Assembly: GCF_018918285.1 (NCBI RefSeq)
Contig: NZ_JAHLQF010000002.1
Location: forward strand, 124,001 to 188,000
From: Clostridium mobile
GTDB taxonomy: Bacteria > Bacillota > Clostridia > Clostridiales > Clostridiaceae
Direction: 5' to 3'
DNA length: 64,000 nucleotides
How positions within the stretch are numbered: position 1 is the stretch's first letter; each line of letters opens with the position of its first letter. A model generated the notes under the pieces. That model ran no database searches. It saw only the letters and a program-made list of their open reading frames with translations, and was not told where the DNA came from. The position numbers and the translations under genes were made by a program. This document shows, in pieces, positions 7,423-15,730 of this stretch.

Positions 7423-8626
7423 ACTTTTTTGGAGCTTTAATATTATTAAAATAGAAAAATGGTTATCAGAAAAAGCTTTAGAGGGATACATATTAAAAGA
7501 TGTAAATATGATAACTAGAGTATTTACTTTTGAAAAAGGGAAAAGTAAAAAACTAACCTATAAAATTTGTTGTGAAGCTAGAGGAACAAAAGATATCCAA
7601 AACGCTCTAAAAAAAGATGGATGGTATAAGGTATACAATAAAGGTAAGTGGTTCTTTATTACTAATGAAAAGGAAAAAGAAGAGATAAAAATATATCCAT
7701 CAAGAGAAAGGTTATTAAAAAGAATCAAAATATTAAAAAGTATATTAGGCTTTATAGTATTATATTATGGAGTAAGTTTTGGGATATTTTTTATACTGTT
7801 TGTTCCAGTTATAATTGCATGGATATTTGAATTAGGAAATATACAATATATAAATGAAGCTAGTGAAGAAAGTATAGAATCCGGTGTTTCATATTTTACA
7901 AATAAAGATATTTCTGGTGTAGTTTCTGTATTAGTAGTTATTTCTATATTGCTATATTTAATTTTAAAATTAAATACCAGGGAAAAAGAATTAAAGGGAA
8001 ATTGCACTTCCAATTTAATTATTTCTGATGATAATGTTATATTAGAGGAAGAAGAAGTAAGTCATAAAAAAGGTGTAAAGACGATAAAAAAATTAAAACT
8101 TGGATGGATGTACTCACCAGATAAATTGGAAAATTGGTTAGAGAAAATGGAGAGTAGAGGATTTAATTTATATAAAGTAAATAACCTAGGAACTAAATTT
8201 TATTTTGCAGAAGGAAAGCCACGTAAAATAAGGTATATTACGGACTATCAAAATTTAGAGAATGAAGCCTGCTATGAAATATATAAACAAGATGGGTGGA
8301 AATTAATTTTCAATAGTATGGGAAGTATAACTAAATGGACTATATGGGGAAAAGAATATGTTGATGAACGTCCAGAGATATATTCAGATAAAAGTGATAT
8401 GCTTAAGCACGCTAAAAAAGTATTAATATCATATTCCACTTGGCTAATTCCAGTTATAATTATGTATATGTTTCAAGTAAAAATGCAAATGACACTAGTT
8501 AGGAAATACGGGTATAAAGTATGGGGACTTACATTAATTCCTATGATAGCGGTAATATATTTTTGTTATCTATATTATAATGCTATAGCTTTTTATAATA
8601 GAACGAAAAAACAATTGATGATTTAA
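7406..8626 (+). CDS. DUF2812 domain membrane protein (duplicated domain)
   Basis: This 406-residue protein contains two DUF2812-like repeats. One starts near residue 5 (LFWSFNIIKIEKWLSEKALEGYILKDVN) and one near residue 232 (LGWMYSPDKLENWLEKMESRGFNLYKVN). Each is followed by transmembrane segments (pairs near 120-145 and 175-195 in the first half, 345-365 and 375-395 in the second). The ATG at 7406 follows GAGGAGTG and overlaps the PadR gene. The function is unknown. Together with the PadR repressor it forms a two-gene module like the one directly upstream. A terminator follows. Confidence 0.8.
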   Translation: MKKIIKLFWSFNIIKIEKWLSEKALEGYILKDVNMITRVFTFEKGKSKKLTYKICCEARGTKDIQNALKKDGWYKVYNKGKWFFITNEKEKEEIKIYPSRERLLKRIKILKSILGFIVLYYGVSFGIFFILFVPVIIAWIFELGNIQYINEASEESIESGVSYFTNKDISGVVSVLVVISILLYLILKLNTREKELKGNCTSNLIISDDNVILEEEEVSHKKGVKTIKKLKLGWMYSPDKLENWLEKMESRGFNLYKVNNLGTKFYFAEGKPRKIRYITDYQNLENEACYEIYKQDGWKLIFNSMGSITKWTIWGKEYVDERPEIYSDKSDMLKHAKKVLISYSTWLIPVIIMYMFQVKMQMTLVRKYGYKVWGLTLIPMIAVIYFCYLYYNAIAFYNRTKKQLMI

Positions 8627-8642
8627 AAGATTATCATAAAAG

Positions 8643-8680
8643 GGCAGAGAAAACTTAAATTTCTCTGCTTTTTTTTTATA
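8643..8680 (+). terminator. Terminator of PadR module 2
   Basis: The stem GCAGAGAAA / TTTCTCTGC is followed by nine T. Confidence 0.92.
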
Positions 8681-8707
8681 TACTCTTTTATTTGTTGGAA
8701 AATATTG

Positions 8708-8789
8708 TTGACAAAAATCAATAGTAGAATATAATAATATTAACAGTGTTAATATTATTAATAATGTTAATAAAAATAACGGTGTTAAT
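8708..8789 (+). promoter_or_regulatory. Promoter plus three phased operators (TetR operon)
   Basis: TTGACA (8708-8713) and TATAAT (8730-8735) form the promoter. Directly downstream are three copies of a palindrome of the form ATTAACRGTGTTAAT at 8739-8753, 8757-8771 and 8775-8789, spaced exactly 18 bp apart. They lie between promoter and gene and would block transcription. The TetR protein encoded second in the operon is the likely ligand. Confidence 0.82.
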
Positions 8790-8809
8790 ATAAGCGAAGA
8801 GGTGGGTTT

Positions 8810-9304
8810 ATGAAAACTTTAATTTTAGTTAATTCTAAATATGGATCAGCTGAAAAGTGTGCAAAGCTTATTATGAAAGACTTAGAAGGAAAAGTAGATA
8901 TAATAAATTTAAAAAATAAAGAATGCAAAGAGATAGATAGTTATGACACTGTAATTATTGGAGGCTCTGTTTATGCCGGAAGAATGGGAGAAGAGATAAA
9001 AAAAATTATTGAAAATAATAAAGAATCTCTATGCAGAAAAAATGTAGGATTATTTATTTGCTGCAAAGAGGAAGGAGAAAAAGCTCAAGAATTTATGAAA
9101 GCTAATATTCCACAATGGCTTATCGAAAGAGCTTTTATAAAGGAACATTTAGGCCATGAAATTAATTTAGAAAAAATGAATTTTTTAGAAAGATTTCTTT
9201 TAAAAAGCATATTTAAGGTAAAGGAAAGTTACTCAATGATAGACTATGATGCATTAAAGAGGTTAATTGAAAAAATAAACAGAATGGATGTTGTAAATGG
9301 ATAA
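8810..9304 (+). CDS. Flavodoxin-domain protein (Flavodoxin_5 / HemG-like)
   Basis: This 164-residue flavodoxin-fold protein of the class that includes menaquinone-dependent protoporphyrinogen oxidase starts TLILVNSKYGSAEKCAKLI, which is the FMN phosphate-binding loop. VIIGGSVYAGRMGEEIKKII and VGLFICCKEEGEKAQEF follow at the usual positions. The ATG follows GAGGTGGG. It is the first gene of a three-gene operon with TetR and an FMN-binding membrane protein (8-bp overlap with TetR). This makes electron transfer between flavins at the membrane a reasonable guess. A true HemG role is not supported by any heme genes nearby. Confidence 0.82.
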   Translation: MKTLILVNSKYGSAEKCAKLIMKDLEGKVDIINLKNKECKEIDSYDTVIIGGSVYAGRMGEEIKKIIENNKESLCRKNVGLFICCKEEGEKAQEFMKANIPQWLIERAFIKEHLGHEINLEKMNFLERFLLKSIFKVKESYSMIDYDALKRLIEKINRMDVVNG

Positions 9305-9890
9305 TAAAGAGATACAAAGACAGAGAATGATGAGATATTTTATAGATGCAGCAAAAGAAATTATTAAGGAAGAAGGAGTAAATGAGCTTACGGTTAGAAA
9401 AGTTGGGGAAAAGGCTGGTTATTCTTATGCCACCATATATAATTATTTTAATGATTTAAATACATTGCTTGCATATTGTGCTTTTGATTTTCTTGAAGAT
9501 TGTTATAGATATGTAGTGAGTTTTAAAGATAAAACAGAAGATTGTAGAGAACGAGTTGGCATATGTGGAGCAGCATATTTTAGGTATTTTGCTGAAAACC
9601 CTGATATGTTTCAGATTATATTTTTAGAAGAATTGGGAAAGGGCTCAGAGGAAGTTATTAAAAATTTTACCCAACCTTCAGTAGCTCTCCTTCTTGGTGA
9701 AACAATAGTTGAATGTTCTAAGCAAGGTTATATAAGGAAAGAAAAAATTGGATTTTTAGCGGAATTGATTGCATCTTCTATTCATGGAAAGCTTTTATTC
9801 TTCTTAAAAGGAAGGAATATAGAAAGTTTAGAGGATATGATCACTTCTATTAAGAATGAAATAGAATTGCTTATTGAACTGGTGGGGTGA
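9297..9890 (+). CDS. TetR-family transcriptional regulator
   Basis: This 197-residue regulator has an N-terminal TetR helix-turn-helix (about 10-58: MRYFIDAAKEIIKEEGVNELTVRKVGEKAGYSYATIYNYFNDL) and a variable ligand-binding C-terminal domain. The ATG overlaps the flavodoxin gene by 8 bp and the stop overlaps the FMN-binding gene region, so the operon is translationally compact. Three palindromes upstream of the operon are the obvious targets, giving negative autoregulation of a small flavin redox operon. The ligand is unknown. Confidence 0.9.
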   Translation: MDNKEIQRQRMMRYFIDAAKEIIKEEGVNELTVRKVGEKAGYSYATIYNYFNDLNTLLAYCAFDFLEDCYRYVVSFKDKTEDCRERVGICGAAYFRYFAENPDMFQIIFLEELGKGSEEVIKNFTQPSVALLLGETIVECSKQGYIRKEKIGFLAELIASSIHGKLLFFLKGRNIESLEDMITSIKNEIELLIELVG

Positions 9891-9892
9891 AA

Positions 9893-10300
9893 ATGAGCAA
9901 AAATAAAGTAATTAGAAGAATTTTAACTGTAATGATAATAGTAGTACTTGGAATGTTTATTACCATTTATATAAGCATTCAAGGTCTTAATAAAAAAATA
10001 GGATCAGTAGAAATAAATAATATAGATTTATATAAAGTGAGAGATGGGGAATATAGCGGTGATTACAGTTTTAAAGAAATCATAGCATCTAAAGTTAAAG
10101 TAACGGTTGACAACAATAAAATAACGAATATTGATTTAATTGAACACAAATATGGACTTGGGAAAAAGGCAGAAACTATTATTAGTAGAGTTATTGATTC
10201 ACAAAGTTTAAATGTAGATGTGGTTTCAGGGGCCACAGCTAGTAGTAAAGTTATACTAAAGTCAATAGAAAATGCATTAACAAAAGAAAAGGTCAATTAA
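9893..10300 (+). CDS. Membrane-anchored FMN-binding domain protein
   Basis: This 135-residue protein has one N-terminal transmembrane segment (about 10-30) and an extracytoplasmic FMN_bind domain. The flavinylation-type motif SGATASS lies near residue 110 (VVSGATASSKVILKSIENAL). In this family the Thr in S(T)GAT(A/S) accepts FMN covalently through ApbE. ATG 9893 is preferred to GTG 9887 because GGTGGGG lies just before it. With the flavodoxin gene it may form a short extracytoplasmic electron-transfer pair. No apbE gene is in the window. It ends in a strong bidirectional terminator. Confidence 0.85.
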   Translation: MSKNKVIRRILTVMIIVVLGMFITIYISIQGLNKKIGSVEINNIDLYKVRDGEYSGDYSFKEIIASKVKVTVDNNKITNIDLIEHKYGLGKKAETIISRVIDSQSLNVDVVSGATASSKVILKSIENALTKEKVN

Positions 10301-10334
10301 GAATGAAATTTTAGCCTAGCTAAAATTTCATTCT
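10300..10334. terminator. Bidirectional terminator
   Basis: A perfect 16-bp stem has arms AGAATGAAATTTTAGC and GCTAAAATTTCATTCT with a 3-base loop, between convergent operons. The LysR stop codon lies inside the stem. Confidence 0.88.
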
Positions 10335-11194
10335 TGAAAGGTCTTTAAAAAGTTTCTTGCCGGAGTTGATAGATACTTATTTTTCAACCATACTATAGCT
10401 GTTTGTGTAGTTAGAGATGGAGCATTAATCTCCTTAATTTTTAAAGTATCCATTGAAACAAGATTAATCCAAGTAGCTGGTACAATAGCTACTCCTATTC
10501 CTTTATTTGCCCAAGACAATATTAATCTAGGGTCATCATTTACACAAAGTATCTTAGGCTGAAAACCTGATTTTTCGCAGGCATCTATTATCATATTCTC
10601 ATATCTTCTATCTACTAATAAAGGTTGATTTTTTAATTCAGTTAAATATATAGATTCTTCATTTTTACTCCAAGATAAATCAATGCTAGTTGCAGCTACC
10701 ATTGGTTCGCTTGGCAGATATATTGATTCAAGAATTTCTGGGTTTAATGGTGTTCTTATAATCCCAATTTCTATAACTCTACTTTTTAACATTTCCAATA
10801 CTTTAAATGTACTACCTTCTCTTATTTGAAAACTTATATTAGGATATTTTTTATGAAAGGTATAAACTCTATCCTCTAGAAGAGTAGCCCCTGCAGTTGC
10901 AATGCTGCCGATGGAGAGTGTCCCTTGAATTCCTTCATCAAAATCTTTTAATTCCTTAACTGTGGTTTCTGTCAATTCTAAAATTTGTTCAGCTCTGCGT
11001 CGCAACATCAATCCGGCATCAGTTATTTGAAATTTTCTCGTAGTTCTTTCGATTAATTTAACGCCTAATTCATCTTCTAGAAATTTTAATTGTTGACTTA
11101 GATAAGGTTGAGCTATATGCAGTCTTTCAGCAGCCTTTGTTATGTTTCCTTCTTCGACAATAGCAAGAAAATAAGTAAGTTGCCTATTATCCAT
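10328..11194 (-). CDS. LysR-family transcriptional regulator
   Basis: This 288-residue regulator has an N-terminal winged helix (MDNRQLTYFLAIVEEGNITKAAERLHIAQPYLSQQLKFLEDELGVKLIER) and a LysR substrate-binding domain (from about residue 90). The start is set at the ATG 11194, nine bases after TGGAGTG; an upstream GTG at 11206 is less likely. It resembles the CatM/CbbR/CynR branch in its first 60 residues, but no target can be assigned. LysR proteins usually control a divergent gene, yet the 500 bp upstream holds only small-RNA-like structures. Confidence 0.9.
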   Translation of the reverse strand: MDNRQLTYFLAIVEEGNITKAAERLHIAQPYLSQQLKFLEDELGVKLIERTTRKFQITDAGLMLRRRAEQILELTETTVKELKDFDEGIQGTLSIGSIATAGATLLEDRVYTFHKKYPNISFQIREGSTFKVLEMLKSRVIEIGIIRTPLNPEILESIYLPSEPMVAATSIDLSWSKNEESIYLTELKNQPLLVDRRYENMIIDACEKSGFQPKILCVNDDPRLILSWANKGIGVAIVPATWINLVSMDTLKIKEINAPSLTTQTAIVWLKNKYLSTPARNFLKTFQE

Positions 11195-11453
11195 AATTAT
11201 TATCACTCCATATGTTTATTTATATATATTTTCATATAAGTATAAGAGTTTTTAGATATTTTTAATATATATAATTACCTGATATAATAATATATGAAAT
11301 AACAAATAAAGTCAAAAGCTAGTAAGAATAATACGAATAGATTGAATAAATAAAAATTAATAGTGTTTGCATTTGTCTAAGTCCATACAAAAAGGAGGGG
11401 GCAAAATTAGATTTAAATCTAATTTGTCACATCCTCCTAATCCACCGAATTTT

Positions 11454-11483
11454 AATTCTGCTGTAATAGGCAGAATTTTTTTT
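11454..11483 (+). terminator. Orphan terminator 1
   Basis: The stem AATTCTGC / GCAGAATT is followed by TTTTTT, with no ORF upstream on this strand. Confidence 0.8.
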
Positions 11484-11588
11484 AGCAAAATCCTCTTTTA
11501 CAAGATTTAATGAATTTAATAATCTGAAACTATTTTACCTGCTTCCGTAAATTCCACTCCCTTAAAGACTCCCGTTAAAAATGTAGAA

Positions 11589-11633
11589 ACAATACTAAAA
11601 TCTATAAAAGTTAGATTTTAGCATTGTTTTTTT
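11589..11633 (+). terminator. Orphan terminator 2
   Basis: The stem ACAATACTAAAATCT / AGATTTTAGCATTGT (one mismatch) is followed by seven T. It is 75 bp before the ABC transporter operon. Confidence 0.85.
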
Positions 11634-11707
11634 ATATGTTTCTATTTTATGAACAAGCATTTAATGTTATATTATAGTTAAGTTATAATTTAGAGTGGAG
11701 TGATTTT

Positions 11708-12508
11708 ATGGAGTTAGATAGAGAACCTATTATTAAGATTAGGGATTTATATATGAATTTTGGAGATAAAGAAGTGCTAAAGGGTATAAATCTAGATGTT
11801 TATAAGGGTCAAATAATAGGATATATAGGACCTAATGGTGCAGGGAAAAGTACTACAGTTAAAATTATGTTAGGACTTATTGAAGGATACACAGGGAATA
11901 TTGAGATCTTTGGTGAATCTATAGAAAAAGGAGCCATAGAATATAAAAGAAGAATAGGGTATGTTCCTGAAACTGCAGATATTTATGACAGCCTTACTGC
12001 GAATGAATATTTAACATTTATAGGTGAATTATATGGAATGACATCCGATGAAGTGGATAATAAAGCTAAAAGACTTATGAATATATTTGATATAGAAAAT
12101 GCCTATAATTCTAGAATTTCATCTTATTCTAAAGGGATGAGGCAAAAGGTTGCAATAATATCTAGCTTAATACATAACCCAGATGTATTATTTTTAGATG
12201 AACCATTAAGTGGCTTGGATGCAAATACAGTAATTATAGTAAAAGAAATATTATCTAAATTAGCAAGCAAAGGTAAGACTATATTTTATTCTTCTCACAT
12301 AATGGAGGTAGTTGAAAAGATCAGTAGCAGAATAGTGTTATTGAATGATGGGCAAATAGTAGCAGATGGAAGCTTTGAAGATCTTAAAAATACATGTAGT
12401 GAAGGTTCTTTAGAGCAAATATTTAATCAACTCACTGGCTTTAATGAGCATGAAAATAAGGCAGAAGAATTTGTAACTATAATTGAAGAAGGTGAGAGAT
12501 ATGAATGA
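11708..12508 (+). CDS. ABC transporter ATP-binding protein (ABC-2 exporter type)
   Basis: This 266-residue ATPase energises the membrane protein encoded next. Walker A GPNGAGKST is at about 41-49. The signature YSKGMRQKV is a CcmA/NatA-type variant without the full LSGGQ, and the Walker B/D-loop is VLFLDEPLSGLD. YIGPNGAGKSTTVKIMLGLIEGYTGNIEIFG is typical of the NatA/BcrA-like export class. GAGTGGAG precedes the ATG. The stop overlaps the permease start by 8 bp. The substrate is unknown; drug, lipid or peptide export is possible. Confidence 0.93.
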   Translation: MELDREPIIKIRDLYMNFGDKEVLKGINLDVYKGQIIGYIGPNGAGKSTTVKIMLGLIEGYTGNIEIFGESIEKGAIEYKRRIGYVPETADIYDSLTANEYLTFIGELYGMTSDEVDNKAKRLMNIFDIENAYNSRISSYSKGMRQKVAIISSLIHNPDVLFLDEPLSGLDANTVIIVKEILSKLASKGKTIFYSSHIMEVVEKISSRIVLLNDGQIVADGSFEDLKNTCSEGSLEQIFNQLTGFNEHENKAEEFVTIIEEGERYE

Positions 12509-14150
12509 ATCTAAGGTGCTTAAATTTGTAGATAAATTTAAGTTTTTATTCACTAAATTCGGAGTAGATTACAAAACCATGAGAAGCATTCTTCAAATAA
12601 AACTAATAATGGATGGTAGAAGAGTACCTACCGTTATAAATAATCATAAAAACAATGAAGAAGGGCAAGGAAATAAATTCTTTAAATCCCTAGTATCATA
12701 TTTTCTTTTAGGAATAGTTTTAGCTATATTAATGATACCTAAATTCAATACTATGTATCAAATGACCGTATTTTTTGGTATAACAATGTTTATGTTAATT
12801 ACTACCCTAATTTCAGACTTTTCATCTGTACTTTTAGATTTAAGGGATAAGAATATCATATTTACAAAACCTGTAGATAGCAAAACAATAAATGCAGCTA
12901 AAATTACCCACATATTAATATATATGTTTTGTGTTACCACTGCATTAACAGGTTTATCACTTTTAGTATCTCTAAGGCATGGAGTTACATTTTTCCTAAT
13001 TTTATTTTTTGAAATAATTCTTATAGATATATTTATGATTGCAATTATAGCAGCATTGTACACTTTTATATTAAAGTTTTTCGATGGAGAGAAGTTAAAG
13101 GATATAATAAATTATGTTCAAATAATATTAAGCATATTTTTGGCCGTAGGATATCAGCTTATGGGAAGGCTATTTAGTATTGTAGATATAAATGTAGCTT
13201 TTAATCCTAAATGGTGGCAATATTTAATTCCTCCAGCTTGGTTTGCAGCACCTTTTGAGATGATTTTAAATAATAACTATAGTAGTTTTATTTTGATTTT
13301 ATCTTCAATGGCCATAATTATGCCTATTGTTTCTATAGTAATATATATCAATCTTATACCTACGTTTGAAAGAAATTTACAAAAACTCAATAATAATTCT
13401 AATTTTACAAATAAAAAGAGAAGGTCAATAAGTGAAAGTATAGCTAACTTAATTTGCTTTAATAAGATTGAAAAAACTTTTTATAAATTCACATGTAATA
13501 TAATAAAGAATGAAAGAGAATTTAAATTAAAAATATATCCATCTTTAGGATTTGCTATAATATTTCCTTTCATATTTTTGTTTAATAGCATTTCAAGAGA
13601 AATGTCATTAAGTGAATGGATTAATCATTTAAGTTCAACAAAATATTATTTCAACATATATTTTTGTGCATTTGCATCTTCTACGGTAATTATGATGATT
13701 AAATACTCGGAAAAATATAAAGGGGCATGGATTTATAAAGTAGCTCCTATAAAGGAAATTTCACCAATATTTAAGGGGACCATAAAGGCTTGTTTAGTAA
13801 AGCTTATAATTCCAATATATATAGTTGATGCAATTATATTCTCATGGATATTTGGTATTAAGATATTACCACACCTAATTATAGTATTCTTAAATATAAT
13901 ATTGTATGTAATCTTATGTTTTAAGTCATTCAATAAAGCATTACCATTTTCCAAGCAATTTCAAGCTACTCAGGATGGAGAAGGACTAACAAATTTTTTA
14001 CTAGTTATTGGTTTAGGAATTTTGGTAGGAGTTCATTATGGACTTACTAATCTTGGATTTAATGTTTATCTATATATGGGGATATTAATTATAGGGGTTA
14101 TTATACTTTGGAAAAATTCATTTAACATATCTTTAGATAGCCTGAATTAG
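12501..14150 (+). CDS. ABC exporter permease, ABC-2 type
   Basis: This 549-residue integral membrane protein has about 12 hydrophobic segments in two groups, separated by a charged stretch near 300-335 (LQKLNNNSNFTNKKRRSISES). It resembles the large putative ABC exporter permeases of Firmicutes. The ATG at 12501 is chosen because AGGTGAGAG precedes it and it overlaps the ATPase stop; a TTG at 12483 is less likely. It forms a two-component transporter with the upstream ATPase and ends in a terminator. No substrate clue is present. Confidence 0.82.
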   Translation: MNESKVLKFVDKFKFLFTKFGVDYKTMRSILQIKLIMDGRRVPTVINNHKNNEEGQGNKFFKSLVSYFLLGIVLAILMIPKFNTMYQMTVFFGITMFMLITTLISDFSSVLLDLRDKNIIFTKPVDSKTINAAKITHILIYMFCVTTALTGLSLLVSLRHGVTFFLILFFEIILIDIFMIAIIAALYTFILKFFDGEKLKDIINYVQIILSIFLAVGYQLMGRLFSIVDINVAFNPKWWQYLIPPAWFAAPFEMILNNNYSSFILILSSMAIIMPIVSIVIYINLIPTFERNLQKLNNNSNFTNKKRRSISESIANLICFNKIEKTFYKFTCNIIKNEREFKLKIYPSLGFAIIFPFIFLFNSISREMSLSEWINHLSSTKYYFNIYFCAFASSTVIMMIKYSEKYKGAWIYKVAPIKEISPIFKGTIKACLVKLIIPIYIVDAIIFSWIFGIKILPHLIIVFLNIILYVILCFKSFNKALPFSKQFQATQDGEGLTNFLLVIGLGILVGVHYGLTNLGFNVYLYMGILIIGVIILWKNSFNISLDSLN

Positions 14151-14151
14151 G

Positions 14152-14182
14152 AAAAAGCATATGGAAATCATATGCTTTTTTT
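14152..14182 (+). terminator. Terminator of the ABC operon
   Basis: The stem AAAAAGCATATG / CATATGCTTTTT continues into further T. Confidence 0.9.
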
Positions 14183-14194
14183 ATTATAGAAATC

Positions 14195-14380
14195 AAGTGA
14201 TTCTTAGCTTCAGATGGAATTTGCTAAAAAGGAATACCTACTCCAACTGAAGCTTAGAAGAACTTATCCAGGGACGTAGCATCCGTTATGCACAGCATAA
14301 GAACTCTAAAACTTTGATTTTATGTGAATCGCTTTCACAGAGTGCGATGGGAGTATTACGGATGGTAGTCATCGGATAAA
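14195..14380 (+). repeat. Dispersed structured element, copy B (186 bp)
   Basis: This is the shortest copy of the family at 1028. It keeps both conserved ends and the 3' core (CAGGGACGTAGCATCCGTTA through CATCGGATAAA) but lacks the TTCTTAGAA block. It has the alternative apical block GTGAATCGCTTTCACAGAGTG. Confidence 0.85.
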
Positions 14381-14450
14381 TATAGAAATAAATATAGATA
14401 TAGCAATGCAGTTAGGAAAATACTTATTAGAAAAATTTATTTCAGCAAAA

Positions 14451-14526
14451 GCTTAGAGAAGCCTAATCATAACCTTAAGAGAACTTATCTTAGAGAGGAT
14501 TAGGATTGGATAACTACAGGATAAAT
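14451..14526 (+). repeat. Possible diverged fragment of the structured element
   Basis: Just after copy B, GAGAACTTATC and GGATAACTACAGGATAAAT recall the conserved 3' half. CCTAATC and GATTAGG form a stem. Similarity is weak and could be chance. Confidence 0.3.
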
Positions 14527-14615
14527 GGATATTATATAAAATATAGGTAAATTTCATAAACATTAGATTTTATTATAATATGTGGTATAATATTAAATAA
14601 CAGGTACAATAATAG

Positions 14616-14637
14616 GGATAGAAAGCTATCCTTTTTT
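14616..14637 (+). terminator. Orphan terminator
   Basis: The stem GGATAG / CTATCC is followed by six T. No ORF precedes it; a TATAAT-like box lies 30 bp upstream. Confidence 0.6.
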
Positions 14638-14695
14638 ATATGGTCAATGATTACCTCCAAAATCTTTAATGTTAAAATTTAAAATAACATTAAAG

Positions 14696-14730
14696 TCCCT
14701 TATATTAGAAATAGTATAAGGGATTTTTAT
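14696..14730 (+). terminator. Hairpin and T-run before the TPR gene
   Basis: The stem TCCCTTATA / TATAAGGGA is followed by TTTTTATT, ending 26 bp before the next start codon. It could be a terminator of an upstream short transcript or an attenuator. Confidence 0.6.
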
Positions 14731-14755
14731 TAAAATTAGAAACGGAGTGATTTAA

Positions 14756-15637
14756 ATGAAAGTATTGTTCTGTAATATAGGATGGATGAAAGAATATAAA
14801 GGTATTAGCGAAGATGATACCATTGCCTCTATTACTACAAAATCAGATAAAAATGGCAAAGATGCAGAACAGTATAACTTTTTAAACCTGGATGGGTATT
14901 ATTACGGATATGCATCTACTAAATCAGGTAGCAAGAAGAAAGCAGAACTACAATTAGAAGAGATAGACCCTAAAGAGGAGGGAACGGAATTTTTAGATGA
15001 CGTGCTAGTTATTTGGGTGGCAAAAAGGCCAAATGATAAAGCAGGTAGTAGAATAATAGGATGGTATAAAAATGCCAGGGTTTATAGAAATTATAAAGAG
15101 AATTCCTTAGGATTATATAATATAAGAGCGAAGGTAAAGGATAGTTTATTAATACCGCCTATGCATAGAAGCTATTTAATATATCCTGCAAGAATAATAG
15201 GAGCAGGAAAGGGAATGGGACAGTCTAATATATGGTTTGCTAAAGGAGAAGAAGCAAAAGAAATATTGGAAAATTCCATAAGCTATATAAATGATTATAG
15301 CTATGAGAGATTCGATGACCACATTACAGAAGATCAGTTAAACTTTATTACAAGAGATAAATTAGATTCAATAGATTCCTACTTTAAAAAGGGTGAGGAA
15401 CTTCTACATATAAATCCTCTAAAAACAGTTCAATATTGTAATAAGATTATAGATGAAAAAGGTGAAGATTTAGATATTCTATATAATAAAGCTTTAGGTC
15501 TTGAGAAATTAAGATTCTATAGCAAAGCAAGGGAACTACTTAAGCACATACTTGAAAAGGATGAAAGTCATAAAGAAGCTAAAGCTAAGTTTGAAAATAT
15601 TAATAAGTTGCTTAAGGATATAGATGAAGTTTCTTGA
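14756..15637 (+). CDS. Two-domain protein: uncharacterised N-terminal domain plus TPR
   Basis: This 293-residue, probably cytosolic protein has an N-terminal part (about 1-180) with the pattern MKVLFCNIGWMKEYKG, VLVIWVAKRPN, IIGWYKNARVYRNYK and GQSNIWFA. I associate this pattern with an uncharacterised domain found ahead of nuclease or TPR modules, and I cannot name it with certainty. Residues 205-290 form TPR-like helices (KTVQYCNKIIDEKGEDLDILYNKALGLEKL). It stands alone between terminators and repeats. AACGGAGTG precedes the ATG. The conserved Trp/Tyr-rich core suggests ligand or nucleic-acid binding, which is inference only. Confidence 0.6.
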   Translation: MKVLFCNIGWMKEYKGISEDDTIASITTKSDKNGKDAEQYNFLNLDGYYYGYASTKSGSKKKAELQLEEIDPKEEGTEFLDDVLVIWVAKRPNDKAGSRIIGWYKNARVYRNYKENSLGLYNIRAKVKDSLLIPPMHRSYLIYPARIIGAGKGMGQSNIWFAKGEEAKEILENSISYINDYSYERFDDHITEDQLNFITRDKLDSIDSYFKKGEELLHINPLKTVQYCNKIIDEKGEDLDILYNKALGLEKLRFYSKARELLKHILEKDESHKEAKAKFENINKLLKDIDEVS

Positions 15638-15730
15638 TCAATATATACTTCAGTTCTTTTATGTTTTGAAAATTTATATTATGAAATATTGGTTTTAAAT
15701 ATTAGTTTGTAAAATTTAATTATCTAAAAC

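Larger units (their letters stand above)
11195..11707. other. Intergenic region with candidate small RNAs
   Basis: This is 513 bp without a supported protein gene. It contains a 22-bp perfect palindrome (AAATTAGATTT / AAATCTAATTT, near 11404-11425) set between AGGAGG and CCTCCT, which can pair with each other. Two plus-strand terminators follow. The layout suggests one or two short plus-strand transcripts ending near 11483 and 11633. Confidence 0.4.

Noticed and set aside
11357-11488. A 43-codon minus-strand frame (TTG start) ending in a Cys- and Pro-containing tail, peptide-precursor-like
   Set aside because: The only start has AGAGGA just two to three bases before it, the frame overlaps plus-strand palindrome and terminator structures, and no modification or export genes are near.
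11516-11620. Minus-strand frame with protein-like end (VFKGVEFTEAGKIVSDY)
   Set aside because: No start codon follows the upstream in-frame stop, there is no ribosome binding site, and the DNA is better explained by the plus-strand terminator at 11589-11633.
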